A stretch of DNA of 64,000 nt from Chaenocephalus aceratus. Its lineage: Eukaryota; Chordata; Actinopteri; Perciformes; Channichthyidae. The position numbers and the translations under genes are program-made. A model generated the notes under the pieces. The model did not search any database and was not told the origin of the DNA. It saw only the letters and a program-made list of their open reading frames with translations. Each line of letters begins with the position of its first letter. Position 1 is the stretch's first letter. Shown here piece by piece: positions 34,872 through 47,639 of the stretch. Location of the stretch: positions 38,875,613 to 38,939,612 of the forward strand of contig CM043789.1 of NCBI GenBank assembly GCA_023974075.1, read 5' to 3'.

Positions 34872-35375
34872 CAGGGGTGTCAAACTCAAGGACCGGGGGC
34901 CAAATCCGGCCCGCAACTTCATTTCATGTGGCCCCACAAGAGCTTGCAAATAATATAATAAGTTTATTATACGGTTACATGCCGCTTTACAGAAGCACAT
35001 TGCCCATAAACTACATGTCCCACAATGCATCTCAATGCACTTTTTTTTCAAAATGTTACTTTTTTTTCAAAATGTCACTTTTTTGTTTTTGTTTTTCCAG
35101 AATGTGGCTTTTCTTTTTAAATCATTTTGTGACATGCACACTGAAGAGACTTGCAATTGTTTGCCCTGACTTCTGCTTTCAGATGTAGTTAATTATGAAG
35201 TTATTACCCTATCCGATAATAAACCAATGCAGAGGCAATAATGTAATATAATAACATTATTTAATATTAAATATTTATATATTTATTCTTATATAGTCTT
35301 ATATATAAAACCGGCCCTTTGAGTGCAACCATGATGCTAATGTGGCCCGAGTTGAAATTGAGTTTGACACCCCTG
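34872..35375. mobile_element. Non-autonomous hAT element, copy 1
   Basis: 504 bp with ends CAGGGGTGTCAAACTCAAGG and, on the other strand, CAGGGGTGTCAAACTCAA. The exact 8-bp duplication CACTAGAG lies at 34864-34871 and 35376-35383. It contains GGCCCGCAACTTCATTTCAT near the left end and a matching GGCCCGAG segment near the right end, plus runs of T in between. It has no coding capacity and belongs to the same family as 36025-36580. Confidence 0.93.
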
Positions 35376-35383
35376 CACTAGAG

Positions 35384-36016
35384 CCATGCTTAGCATAACG
35401 CTTCCCTAACACTACAGAGTGCATTTGGCTGGTTCTACCACTCAATGAAAAGTCCATCAAACACAACTATAAACAAATCCATCGTGTGGTGTACTGGCCA
35501 TCTGGCATAGCGTGACCTGGTTACATGTAATGTAAAAAATCAGTTCAAATGTTTCCAGCCAACAAGCCCGGACTGTTCACTGCTGTTGGGACTGTAAAAA
35601 CTGTGAATATTATTTGTTTTGAGTGTCACCCCCCGACCCCTGAAATGACTCGCCTCACTGTACTATTTGATCAATGACATCCGACTTCATTAAAAGCCTC
35701 GAAGAGCTGCAAACTGAAACATCAATTGTTTAAGTTAGTATAGGGCCAAGACTCTGAGGTACAAATTCTGCTCATAGAGCAAAAGTACCGGGCAATGTTG
35801 AGATGTCAAACAAACAATGTTTAATTTACTGTGCATATGTATTTGCACAGTAAAGTGTTGTTTTTGGCGCCATCAGTAGACACACCTCACAGTGTTTAAG
35901 AGCAGCAATACTGCTTACATTTTTTTTTTACTAAGATTCAATTACGGCGATGGTTAAATAAACCGTTTTCATTTGTATGACACACTCATAAATGTGCTTA
36001 CATCAGACTTCAATGA
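35384..36016. other. Spacer between two hAT copies, nothing recognised
   Basis: Unique-looking sequence without open frames of interest. It contains a short direct or inverted motif around GTGCATATGTATTTGCACAG (35829-35850). Confidence 0.5.
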
Positions 36017-36024
36017 TGTTAGAA

Positions 36025-36580
36025 CAGGGGTGTCAAACTCAAGGCCCGGGGCCCACATTCGGCCCGCGACTTCATTTATGTGGCCCCACAAGAGCTTGCA
36101 AAGAATATAATGTTTATTATACGGTTACATGCTACAGAAGCATGTTGCCCATAAACTACATGTCCCACAATGCATCTCAAATATGATTTTTTTTCTCAGA
36201 ATTGCCTTTTTTCTTCAAAATATGCATTTTTTCATAGAATTCCTTTTTCTCAGAATTAGATTTTTATTTCAAAATGTCACTTCTATTTCTTTTTTCTCCA
36301 GAATTTGGCTTTTCTTTTTAAATCATTTTGGGACATACGCACTGAAGAGACTTGCAATTATTTGCCCTAGACTTCTGCTTTCAGACGTAGTTAATTATGA
36401 AGTTATTACCCTATCCGATGATAATCCAATGCAGAGGCAATAATGTAATATAATACATTATTTTATATATATGATATATTTATATATGTATTTTTATATA
36501 GTCTTAAAGTTACAACCGGCCCTTTGAGTGCAACCATAATGCTGATGTGGCCCGCGATGAAATTGAGTTTGACACACCTG
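36025..36580. mobile_element. Non-autonomous hAT element, copy 2
   Basis: 556 bp, same family and orientation as 34872-35375. Ends CAGGGGTGTCAAACTCAAGG and, on the other strand, CAGGTGTGTCAAACTCAA. The exact 8-bp duplication TGTTAGAA lies at 36017-36024 and 36581-36588. Compared with copy 1 it has an expanded T-rich, CAGAATT-containing middle. Confidence 0.93.
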
Positions 36581-36588
36581 TGTTAGAA

Positions 36589-39104
36589 CAAGGGCGAGGT
36601 GAATTGCATTGATCTAAAATTGATTTATGAAAGTGCTAAACCGCTGCTTGTCATAGGACAATTCACCGTATCTGGGGCGGTCCAGTGTTGTGACCTATCA
36701 CACACATTCACACACACAGACTGACATGCTTTCCCACACACTGACCTCATGTTTGGCACACATGTTACAGTGTTTTATCTCAGCGTCTGTAAGCCAGGAG
36801 ACAGCTGTGGAGCAGCAGCGGCTCTGTCACACAGCGGGACAGTAACATGGACGACCGACAAGGAGCTCCACACAAACCACAAAGTAGACACGACAGGTTT
36901 AATCTCACCTCTACAGATCCACTCTCACCTCTGCTCCAGCATCTTGCACCATCTTGGGTGTATCCAAACAGCAGTGAAATGTAACTCTAAACTTTACAAA
37001 TGCATTAAAAAAGAAAACCTGTTTACATTCAGTCTATCATATATGTGAATAAATTGACTTTGATAATAGAATCACACATTCTTATTTTTTTTAAATAAAA
37101 AAATATCTCGAAAAATACAACTTCAACTATAATTGATATAATAATTAAAAGGTTTATTAAATACATTTGTTTAATTTTTCTAAAACATTGAAAAGGGGCT
37201 ATCAAAAATGACCGGACCTAACAAGTTTTATTTTGTTATCCAACGGTACAATGTATATGATGACTTTACTTATTTTAATTGTGTTTAAATGGTTCTGTAG
37301 GGAGATTGGTGAGTTATAGCTTAACCCAGGAAGAAAAAGAAAAAAGAAAACGATATAAAACATATTCTTTCCAGCAGCGATTAATCAGATTAACAAGTCT
37401 TATCAACATTACACAAATACCATCACAACCCTATTGAACTATTCAACTTATTTCAGTGCTTTAGGTGGTTAGTGATAATTGGAGCCTAAACTACATTTAA
37501 ACCTGATTGTGGACGCGCAGACAAGGTGTCTCTGCCGGTTAAACTCTTGTTACACCTGGTGCTATATCCCACAACTGTTACGGGTTGTGGATGTGTATTT
37601 TGTAATTGTAGTAATTTTTATTTTGAAAATATGTGTATGCTCTTTACTTGCTGTAATAAATGTATATTTCGATTCTGTGACGAATTAAAGTAATCTGATT
37701 AAGATTGTGATTCTGATCCCAGATACTTGACTCTAAACTCTGACATGTATTTCAACACAATGTCAAAGTAGGTCATATCAAAAAGGCGTTAACAGTATTA
37801 GCATTAACCTCTGGAGTGCGCTCAGGCTGTCCCACAGCAATCTGACGCCAGAACAGACACTTCTCTCTGACCTCTCTCTTGAAGCCGCTCTGTAATTACT
37901 CTGACCTGCGAAGACTGACTGGCTGTCCCCTTCACACTTCAAAAGAGAGCGTCCCTCACACACTCACACTGCAGATGAATACAGCTGTTACGATATCATC
38001 TGAGGGTGAACAGCTCCAAGAGGTCAAATTCCTACTTTTCAGTAGACTTTGTGAGCATATTCTGTCTCTCCAGCAACAAAATGAAAGTCATGTATCACCC
38101 ATTTAAGAGGTTAAAGAGTGCAGATGTGCTATAATGTGGAGTGAATGCTGGTACACACTGATGTGAACACAAATCTTGGCACCACAAGTAGCAAACACTA
38201 ACTTTACTGCAACAACACTAAAATGAACACTGAAATTAAAGTATTAAAATGTATTTAGAATGAATAAACTACAGCCTAATTATGATATGTTTACATTGTA
38301 ATTGACAGTAGCCCCTGTAACGCATTGACCACATCCCAGTAGCAGCATGGCAGTCACTGATAAAGTGCTGTATTACAGTAAAGCCTCCATTATCAAAGTA
38401 GCTGAGCGCAGTGTGGAGCAGCAGACACTCGCTTGGCCTCCAGCCATTTCCAAATGTATTGCACATGGCTTTGTACCACAGTGCAAAGCTGTCTAAAAAC
38501 ACAATAATAAATTTCTTTAAACTTGTATTATCTGGTTGGCGATGCAAAATAGGATGCTTTGTGCACATGTTTGCTATTGCACAATGTGCTGTTGTTAAAT
38601 CCACTACACCCCTCTGGAAGCTTTGGAAATAGCTCATTTACATACAATCTGAATAAGAATGCACCGCTCAGTTTCCCTGCAGCTCTCCCACCAGCTTTCT
38701 CACAGTGCTCGCATGCAGACAATTATGGCTTTGGTCAACACTGAAAAATCCCATTTCTCATGCTAGTTTGTGTGTTATTGAATTTGCTGTGTTCATTAAA
38801 TCAGTTATTGATCCATATAGTAGTTTGTGGAGAGCTGGCACATTACACTTGTTTCTTGCACATGTGCATATTTCTTGTTCTTTATTGAGCAAACCCTCGT
38901 TGTATTAAAGTCAGAAAACAGATACATGAGTTGTACTACTTCTATGTATTTTTTAGTACCTGCGTGTGTTATATACGTTTGTGTGCATGTGACAGGGACA
39001 TCACTATGTAACACTAGCTCTTCTATTGGCTAGCCCTCCAACACATGGTACGTGACATTAGCGTGTGAGAAAAATGAAGACCTTGTTGAACATTAAAGCA
39101 TGTA
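36589..39104. other. Intergenic region, no gene recognised
   Basis: AT-rich, with poly-T and poly-A runs around 37.08-37.2 kb. No coding exon, RNA gene or transposon end was recognised on either strand. Confidence 0.55.
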
Positions 39105-39330
39105 AGCATCTCACGGAAGAGGCACAACATACCCACCTCTTCAACTCTCTATCCATAAGCCCCCCCCCTCTCAATCAACTTCCTCCTGACTGCTTTTCTG
39201 TTGTGTTTTGTTTCTTTTTGGCTTTGTCTTTGTTTTTGTTTTGTTTGTCTACCCTCCCTCCCAAATGTAAAGCGTCTTTGGGTTCAGAAAAGCGCTATAG
39301 AAAATGAATATATTATTATTATTATTATAC
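39105..39330 (+). mobile_element. L2-like LINE 3' end
   Basis: Starts in the terminal coding motif (CACCTCTTCAACTCTC, reading HLFNSL). It continues through a T-rich 3'UTR and ends TGTAAAGCGTCTTTGGGTTC, AAAAGCGCTATAGAAAATGA and five ATT units. This is the standard 3' end of a fish L2-like element, strongly 5'-truncated. Confidence 0.8.
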
Positions 39331-40840
39331 CAATAAGAACCTTGAAAAAGTGCATAATACAGTATGTCACAGGTTTAAAGTGTACCTGCGCTAAAACTCA
39401 AAAATATCAAAAATGATTATACAATCAAATGAAAACAAAGTATTATAAAAGTGAAATCATTCTCATGTTTTCTTATCCAAATACATTTGTTTCTAAATCA
39501 ATCATTCTGCTTACTAAGGTAGCAGAGTTAAAACACTTTGATACATCCAATGTCTTTGTTCCCCTCACACACTGAGAAAACAAAGTGTGAGTTACTGAAA
39601 CGTCAAGCCTCGTGGGAGTTGACCGCCAGCGTCCTCCTCCCAGATTGTCCATTCTTCATCAGCTGGTTGATTATCCCAACAAGCCTCAACCATGTCTACT
39701 CTGGTTTATGACAGCCCGTTACCACCAGGCTTAACATGAGCCTTGTTCAAAGCAGAGAGGATGAGAGGGTACTTAAAACGAACATCCTGATGTCATCATT
39801 GTTTGGCAGAGGGCACCAACTAATACTGCCCCATTGAATCCTCTCATCACTCATATGCCTGGGGCAATTAGAAGCAACACTTGTTCCACGAGGGAAGTCA
39901 CACAGGGTACTGCGGTGTCCGAAAGTATTGGAAAGTATTGGAAGACTTGTTTTGAGGAAATCATGTGGGTATCAGGGGTTGGCTGAAATGTGTGGTTGGT
40001 CTTAAGGGTGAAATATCCAATAAAAGATAATATCTCAGGACAGGAATACCACTCTCCTCAATGGGAGGCCTGGTTATAACTCACTGTCTTCAGTTAAAAT
40101 ACCCGTTGTCATTGTGTAATAAAATGTAGTGACTTTTCTTGTAATTTGTAGAGACCTTGAACTCAGCTTGGAAGCATCATCAGATACAGATGTTGTGGCT
40201 GTGAAATAATGAGCAACACGTACACTCGTGTTTGCAGAGAATTGGCCATTTGTCAAAGTATCAGGGAGTTTCTGTTGATACCAACCATCTTGTAAAATGC
40301 GCCAGTGTACAATCTAGCCAAAGAATTCGATCACCTCGACCCAAACATGAATAAATAAATAGTGGGTGTCACAGCTAAGGGTCAAGTTAAAGGTCAGAGA
40401 CTAAAGAGTAGTTGAGTCAGACCAAGCCACAGTGCTGAAAGGAGGTGCCTTGTTTTCAGGACCGTAAGTGACAACATCTCAGCATCACTTTGGCTGATGT
40501 ACAACAGGGTCTGCAGCAGAAAGACCCTGGCTGTGTCGCGGTTTCCTTCTCGCTGATTGTTGCAGCACCCTTGACCTCTATCTTTCAAAGCTCCAAGTAA
40601 GTGAGTCCATTAGTCCTTAAATACGAGAAGTTAAAGGACAAGATAAGGAAGGAGAGAAGAAGGATGGAAAGTACTTAAAATGGTTTTGATGTGTCTGTGG
40701 GATTAAACAAAAGAAAAATAGAAGAGTATTGCTTCACATATTCTCGATGTAAATTAATACACAACATATACACATCATTATATTGTGTTTACTGTATATT
40801 TCTATTGAACAAAATCGTCTAGAGGTAAATTAAGGTAATA
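39331..40840. other. Intergenic region, no gene recognised
   Basis: Unique-looking sequence with no coding, RNA or mobile features seen. A 10-base direct duplication (AAAGTATTGG twice) lies at about 39924-39945. Confidence 0.5.
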
Positions 40841-40848
40841 CACCCAAT

Positions 40849-41215
40849 CAGGGGCGCCGTAAGGGGGTGAAAAGTTAGGATGATTCTAAGGGCCCGTGAC
40901 TGACAGGGGCCCCAAAAAATGTAAGAACATTAAGAAAAAATGTTTAAGTAACCTTTCATCAATCATCAATAATTAACATTAATATAACGTCATATTGATG
41001 ATGTATTCACTAAACTTATGATTCATTTAACTTATTTTCTTCCAAAAGTTAATTATCCAAAGCATCGAACACCCCCCTCTATTTACATGTAATGGTTTGG
41101 CCCTGCCTCCAAACGGGTGTGGTTAGCATTGTGCTTGGTTGGCGTGGCCTGGGTCTGGTGGTGGGCCCAATGTGATATCTTTTCATGGGGCCCAAAATCC
41201 CTGGCGGCGCCCCTG
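40849..41215. mobile_element. Non-autonomous hAT element
   Basis: 367 bp with ends CAGGGGCGCCGTAAGGG and, on the other strand, CAGGGGCGCCGCCAGGG. The exact 8-bp duplication CACCCAAT lies at 40841-40848 and 41216-41223. The interior has AGGGGCCCCAAAAAATGTAA near the left and CATGGGGCCCAAAATCCCT near the right end, extending the terminal symmetry. No coding capacity. Confidence 0.93.
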
Positions 41216-41223
41216 CACCCAAT

Positions 41224-41743
41224 GTATGCCAACATAGGGTTAGGGTTAATATATATAAAATAAGGAGCGGTCTTAGTCAATGTGACATCAGCTAATGGTT
41301 TGTGGACTATGGTTTTGAAGCCTTGGGTTTGCCATTTTGGCTGTCTCCATTATTTATCTTTTTAACAAGCTCAATTGCTGAGTGTGGAGCTAAGAGCGAT
41401 CGAATGCTGAGCAAGATATTTGAGGTGACTCGTAATATGAAAGTTAAGTTCTCGGACAAAACAAGGAAACACCCAAGCTACATCTTAAAGCATATATTCA
41501 CTGTCTATTGTACTCTAAATGGGACACATGTATACAAAAGGAAAATCGTTTTGTATTGAAGAAGCTGGTAATTGAGACCATGAACTTATGTTTGCCGAAG
41601 GTTATAAATACATTGAGAAGTAGGGTCACTATTTCAGAGATTGCCGCTGGAATGCTACCTGCCCAGTATCTAAAAATGGCAGATATAAGAAGTAAGTGAC
41701 AAGCTGCCAAACGTACTGTGGTTGCCCCATGAAGCAGCTAAAG
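41224..41743. other. Spacer between hAT elements, nothing recognised
   Basis: Overlapping open frames of 63-85 codons lie on both strands, none with family features. GGGTTAGGGTTAAT at 41236-41250 is a short telomere-like word. Confidence 0.45.
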
Positions 41744-41751
41744 GTGGAAAC

Positions 41752-42195
41752 TAGGGCTGTGCAATTAATCGTATTTTAATCGCAATTACGCTTTTGGCCT
41801 GCCACAATTACGAAAACAACATAATCAAAAATAACAATTATTTTGCTTTGTTAGGTTGTGACAGTGCACTGCAACATATTTGATCTAATTAATGTTGGTC
41901 TAATTTAGTTGTATTTATCATATTTATATATATTTAGTAGCCTGTGGAAGTGCGCTCCCAAATATTTTTTGATATTATTTATTTAAATGTAAATATAAAT
42001 GTATCATTTATTTAATTTGTTTTTGTATTGGTTTTTCAGTTGAATTATACGTTCAGGGTAATCAACAGTTAAAAAGATTCTGTTCAAATTATTATTTGTT
42101 TTAAAGGATTTTTTCAAAGTCAATGAATAATCGTGATATCAATTATTGACCCGAATAATCGTGATTATGATTTTTGCTATAATCGCACAGCCCTA
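41752..42195. mobile_element. Non-autonomous hAT element
   Basis: 444 bp with ends TAGGGCTGTGCAATTAATCG and, on the other strand, TAGGGCTGTGCGATTATAGC. The exact 8-bp duplication GTGGAAAC lies at 41744-41751 and 42196-42203. Subterminal AATCG/ATAATCGTGAT words recur at both ends. The body is AT-rich without coding capacity. Confidence 0.93.
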
Positions 42196-42203
42196 GTGGA
42201 AAC

Positions 42204-43868
42204 CTTAACTAACCAAGCATGATGGATGCATTGGACTCAGGTGGCCAATCAACACTTCGGACTCCAAAGGAATATGAATGTTTCCCTGTTTTGAAAATGA
42301 TGCTCTGTTTTGAAAAACTGATTTATAATTCATAAAAGACATCAACGAATAATAATTGCCCTGCCGTAGAGCAAGAGAACTAACAGCCGTGTGTAACTGG
42401 GATTATAGGGAGCCGTAATGGTGGTGGAGGTTTTTATAAACACCATACATAGATCAAAATGAAAAGGAAAATGAGTTGAAGCAAGCCATTACTCTTCCTT
42501 GAAATAAAAGCTTTTACAGGAGTAATCTGATCCTAAGATCCCGTATCTCAATTACGCTTTCCTACTAAATCTTTGCTGATAGAGATGCATTTATGTTCCT
42601 GCTTTCCACAGAGGAATCAGAAACAGATGCAGGGAAACACTACCGCTGGCAAAACAACACGGCATGATTAGGAAAAGAGGATGAAAGACAACATACGGGG
42701 CCTCAAACCCTACATGAACACTATTCAGGCAACGTTGTGTGATCTGAAGCAGAGGTCCAGTCGCTTCACGCCAGCTAGGCTCTGCGAAGCTTTCAGAAAA
42801 GTGAACTCTGAGAAAGTGCCAGGTCACGACGAGGGGAGGGGTGGATAATCAGCCCTGATGGTGAAGGCCTGACGGAGCATTTAGATGAGCCTCCACGTCC
42901 TACTTTCATCAGGGAATAAGCATGAACTCGAGGCAGAGCAGCTTTCTGGTCTTTTGCATTTTCGGAAAAGGTGGCGAATTCCTTTTTGGTTTATCGTGTT
43001 ACAGTGTCGCAGATATCTGCAGGCCGAAGTGTTAAACGTGGCTGAACTTAATCCTAACTGGTTGGCAGTTGAATGCGCTGTGACAGGCCTCGGCCCCTGT
43101 TCTGCCGCCCCTCTCCTTCCTTCTCTAAAGGAGACTTGTCAAGCCCAAGAGTATGGTTAATACACTCTCACCCACTCAAACATACAGACACACACAAAAC
43201 ACAAAACACACAAAGACCTTTTCACTTTCTCTCCGAGGAAACCAAATCATCCACCATCTTCGTCAAACCAGACAAAGCGCCTCGTACACCACCTTGGAAA
43301 TATTTGCCAAGGCTTACATGTTAGATGTTCCTACTAAATAATGCATGGTTCAATCATGGATAGGTTAATGATGTTCCTAGAACCAACTGAACACCAATAC
43401 TTTTGAATTGGTGTATTTAAGTATCATTTCTATCTTTTATGATATAAGTATGCACGCTGCAGTTCTTGCTGAGATTAGAACGAGCGAACAGCATTAAAAA
43501 AGAAACGGAGAGGGCAGAAGATCAAACGGGTTTTAATCAAACTCCTACTTATTTGGGAGAAGGTTTACAATAAGATTCAATTGCCTAAAAGGTCTGGTGA
43601 TACGATTGCTTTGTCTTGAACTTTGTCTAATCTGAATCGAAATAGAGGTAAGGACCAAGCTGTTTCACTGTGAGCCGAACGCTCCGAACTGGGATTTCAT
43701 AAAACAGAGAAATTAGCCGAGCGTTCCTGTTCGTACAGTAAAAGGGATTATTATCCATATTTATGTGAGCTCACTTTAATCTCCAAATAAAGCAGCCATG
43801 ATAATCTTACTAAACTGCTTTCAAAAAGAAGTACAATTGTATACAAATCTATAAGAAAATGACATAAC
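42204..43868. other. Intergenic region; possible regulatory DNA
   Basis: No gene or repeat recognised. Two parts (42.37-42.58 kb and 43.72-43.81 kb) look like non-coding regulatory DNA, with GGGATTATTATCCATATTTA, TGATAATCTTAC and ATCTCAATTACG. This is composition-based only. Confidence 0.3.
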
Positions 43869-43870
43869 TA

Positions 43871-44186
43871 CCGTACTTTTCGGACTATAAGCCGCAACTT
43901 TTTTCCCCATTTTTTTTGTGCAGCTAACGGCCACTAGGGAACCTCCTACATCTATGGGTTTTACAGGTAACATTAACCACCTTAACGCTATGGGCTCTAT
44001 GACCGGTCCGAGCCCGCCACCTCTAAGCGGCGGGCTCCAGCAGGAAAAGCTGGAGGCCGGAAAAGAGTGAGACAGGTAGCGCGCCAAAGTAAAAGTGGAA
44101 CGAGAGACAGAACGAGAGCAAGACAGACGGACAATTTAGCTGCTGCGGCTCATATGCAGGTGCGCTTTATAGTCCGAAAAGTACGG
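43871..44186. mobile_element. TA-flanked MITE, complete copy
   Basis: 316 bp between TA dinucleotides (43869-43870 and 44187-44188). The inverted ends are CCGTACTTTTCGGACTATAA and its exact reverse complement at 44167-44186. The interior is GC-richer than the surroundings and has a palindromic block (CCGCCACCTCTAAGCGGCGG, about 44014-44034). No coding capacity. Part of another copy lies at 33423-33508, inverted. Confidence 0.88.
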
Positions 44187-44188
44187 TA

Positions 44189-46030
44189 AGTTGATTTATT
44201 ACCTCACTAAACGTGGTAACCATACATGTTTTATCTCAGGGCATTTTAGGGCATGGCTACCGTGTGCAGATCGATTCCACGGTGGGGTCCGGGTTGGGAG
44301 CGTTATATATTTTCCCTTTCTGTATTGTAATGTTTTTCTGAATAACTTGACTCTCTTGTTTAAATTCTGGTTGCAAAAAAAACAAGGATGGCAAATCCTC
44401 CACGTATTATATACAGTCTATACTAGAAATGCTAATTGCTAATAGCACGACTCAATGAATGCTCCCAGTCGGCCCAAATCAGTCTCCATAACTCAGATGC
44501 AGCCGTTGAACTCCAAACGGGGAGCACAGGACTTGTTATCACACCTTTCATCTCTCCCTTCTTATCAGTCAGGCGTGCTTTGAAGGCAAAACAACTCAAG
44601 ACTGAATCCAAGGCACGCTAGTATATTTAGAATGCTATGCATGCAACGTCCGCTTTCCACTGGTTCACTTAAATATTGTACCTGCTGGCAGATGGGGCTG
44701 CTCATGCTTCTGGTTCGGATATCCTTTTTTAAATATAGCTTTATTACAGAAACATCAGCTTCCTCTGACAAATTTGAAAACAAAGCTGTGAGAAACGGGA
44801 TTACCAGAAGAGACCGTTCTTTAAGGCTAAACCAAAGTTTGGCATTCACGGACAACTGACTCATTTCCCCCTGGGTTTGGCTCCTCATGCTAGCAGTGGC
44901 TCTGTTTAAATAAATCTGTCATATCTTTATGACTGACTGTTTCTTCCACCCTGAAACAAAGAGATTGTGAAAAGCCTATTGGCTGGACCCCCAAAAAGCA
45001 GCAGCATTTTGATACACTTGTATTCAATGCAAGACTTCATTATCATTGAGAAAGCAGCACAACACAAGATACCTACGTCCTCTGTATTGCATCATTACAC
45101 ATGTGTTTTGGGAAACGACAGATACAGCTGTGTTGCATTTTCGTCTTTTGGAATCTGCATATTTCCATCGGAAAACATCGGAGATTGTGAACAACAATAA
45201 TGTCGCTTGGATTGTAGCCACGAGCTAAACTTTAGAAATGTTAATCATAAACAGCGAGGGAATCCAGCCTCCAATGTTACGGTTCTTGAACCCTTTCAGC
45301 CCACACTGAATGGATCTGGCCTCATCCTGAACTTTATTGAAACCAGTTGGTGCTCTTGTGTGGCGGGGATGACCTAGAATATTGATTTCTGCTCTCAATA
45401 GCGTTTTAAAACAGGCCGGCAGTCCCTACGGGTTTCATCACCCAAAGCCCTGAAAACACTACAGGGTGTGAAGTTCAGTTACATTTAGATTAGGTTAACC
45501 CAAACCATATCCAGCTCTCAGCTATCCGCTCCAGTGTTTATGTGTGATATTGCCAGACAAGAATGTCAACATCTTTAGATGACATTCTTTGATAAATCTC
45601 ACATCTTAAATCGACACTTATATCTGAGATATGTTTAAGGTTATGGAGATATCATGGTGAATGACATGAGGTTGAGATATGGTTAGTTTAGGCAATTTAA
45701 ACACCAGATTAGGGACGGACAAAACTTTACATCACGAGCCAAATGTCTGTTTTGGGGTTCAGGACCTCCTTTGAACACACATTGGCCTCTTTAAGGTTAA
45801 GGCAGCAAGACTTCCTGTTCATGGTTTGGGTTTAAAAAAGTAGGTGTGTTAAGTAACTTTAGTTCTATCGCTTTGTACAGCTTACTGAATATTGAGAGCA
45901 AACTGGTTTTACATCAAAAATCTTGTCTCGTCTCTCTTCTCAAACATGCACGTAATGGCTGCATACATAAAATATTGTGCTAAGAAACGCAAGCTACATT
46001 TCACAGGCATTTAGTTACACCCATGAAGTG
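44189..46030. other. Intergenic region, no gene recognised
   Basis: Overlapping short open frames at 44.43-44.89 and 44.97-45.23 kb on both strands show no recognisable domains. No transposon ends were seen. Confidence 0.5.
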
Positions 46031-46037
46031 CTAGCTA

Positions 46038-46742
46038 GTGCTAGTATTTCACATCACCAGGACCGCCTTTTTCCACCTCAAAAACATTGCCCGTCTCAGC
46101 CCATCACTCTCCTCCTCTGCTGCTGAAACCCTGATTCATGCATTCATCACTTCACGACTCGACTACTGCAACAGCATCCTCTACGGCATACCATCCAACC
46201 TCCTCAATAAACTCCAACATATCCAGAACTCTGCTGCCCGCCTCCTCACCCACACCCGCTCCCGAGACCACATCACGCCCGTCCTCCAGAACCTCCACTG
46301 GCTCCCCGTCCGTCAAAGAATCGACTTCAAAGTCCTCCTCATTACTCACAAAGCCCTCAACAATCAGGCCCCCCCCCCCTACCTCACAGACCTGCTGCAC
46401 CACCACGCCCCTTCCCGCTGCCTCCGCTCATCAGAAGCCAACCTCCTATCCATCCCCACCCGCATCGATCCCCGGACCTGGGGGGACAGAGCCTTCTCCG
46501 TCGCTGCCCCCTCCCTCTGGAACTCACTCCCCCAACCCATCAGAGACTGCACTGACCTCACCACCTTCAAAACACTCACCTCTTCAATCTGGCTTTTAAT
46601 GTGTGATTGTTTTTGTCTTATTTGACTTTAACTTTAACTATATATTTATTTGTTGTTCCTTCCTTTTCTTTTCTCTTCACTATATCTGTAAAGCGTCTTT
46701 GAGCACCTGTAAAAGCACTAACAAATTAAATCTATTATTAGG
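46038..46742 (+). pseudogene. L2-like LINE, C-terminal part of ORF2 plus tail
   Basis: The open frame has the post-polymerase region of L2-type LINEs: ETLIHAFITSRLDYCNSILY, LQNLHWLPVRQRIDFKVLL, WGDRAFSVAAPSLWNSLP and TTFKTL. A one-base deletion near 46.58 kb shifts it off the usual THLFNLAFN ending. The 3'UTR ends TGTAAAGCGTCTTTGAGCAC and CTATTATTA. The copy is 5'-truncated and lacks the YADD motif. The tail abuts the start of the next element. Confidence 0.88.
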
Positions 46743-46871
46743 GTCTGAGACCTAGGTCGGCGAAGACCCTATTGAAATTGGAAAAAATAAACCTGCCAAA
46801 AACAGGGAAAACTACCGACTAAAGCACCGAAAATTTTCGTAAATAATGTCGGCTGATAGACCGCGTGAGCC

Positions 46872-47060
46872 CAGTCACGTGGGCCCACGTGACTGCAAAT
46901 CGCATAATTGATATCGTAACAATCATCGTAGTCGCTCGCGAAGCGAGCGATAACCATGCAAAACCCCCTCAAAACAGGGTAAAAAAGGGCCAAAAGCCCA
47001 TTAGAGGTGTCCCAGTGGGTAGGCCGGACGGCCTACAGTGAGGTGGTCCCATCCACCTCA
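46872..47060. repeat. Cluster of perfect inverted repeats (hairpins)
   Basis: Four occur in 190 bases. First, a 24-bp perfect palindrome at 46872-46895 whose left half is CAGTCACGTGGG, giving two CACGTG E-boxes. Second, TCGCTCGC-GAA-GCGAGCGA at 46932-46950. Third, GTAGGCC/GGCCTAC arms at 47019-47036 with a 4-base spacer. Fourth, TGAGGTGG/CCACCTCA at 47039-47060 with a 6-base spacer. Consecutive perfect stems suggest a folded transcript or single-strand structure, or remnants of transposon subterminal repeats. Confidence 0.9.
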
Positions 47061-47639
47061 ATGTTAAATCGAACATGATTGAAACTGGTCCGATTATTTA
47101 TTATTATTATTCTTTACCTTTGTTGCACGCACTTTTGACCCCCGCAGCATATGTGAAAACTCACCAAATTTTGCAGTCGTGCCAAAAGTGCGGCAACTTG
47201 AAGTATGTCATTGGTCCCGGAACTTAACGTCAAAAATTGCGTAGGCCACGCCCACTTCCGTTTTTGACGTTAACTCCCCCTATTTTAAATTTCACGTAAA
47301 CGAACGAAACTCGCCACGGATATCCAGGGTTCGGAGACGAACCAAAAAGCCTCTTGGAGGGGTAAAAAATAACGTACAGGAAGTCGGCCATTTTGAATTT
47401 GGTGTCGAAAAAACGCGATTTTATCGCGTTTTTTGCCCTATTTCGCGTACCTACGAAATCTATCTCCTTCTAGGGACTTTTATCGTACGACTCGAAATTC
47501 GTCGGGTAGCTTTTTTCTTTCGCACGGCGTAGCCGTTATTTGTCGCCAAAGTTCGCGTTCGTACGATTTTTGGCGGTCCCTCGCCATGGAACCCGATGAT
47601 GTCATAACTCAAACTGACATTCTCAGAACGCCACCAAAC

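Noticed and set aside
46138..46599. 153-codon Ser/Pro/Thr-rich frame and an 84-codon minus-strand frame
   Set aside because: They are shadows of the L2 ORF2 fragment, whose own frame matches a known family.
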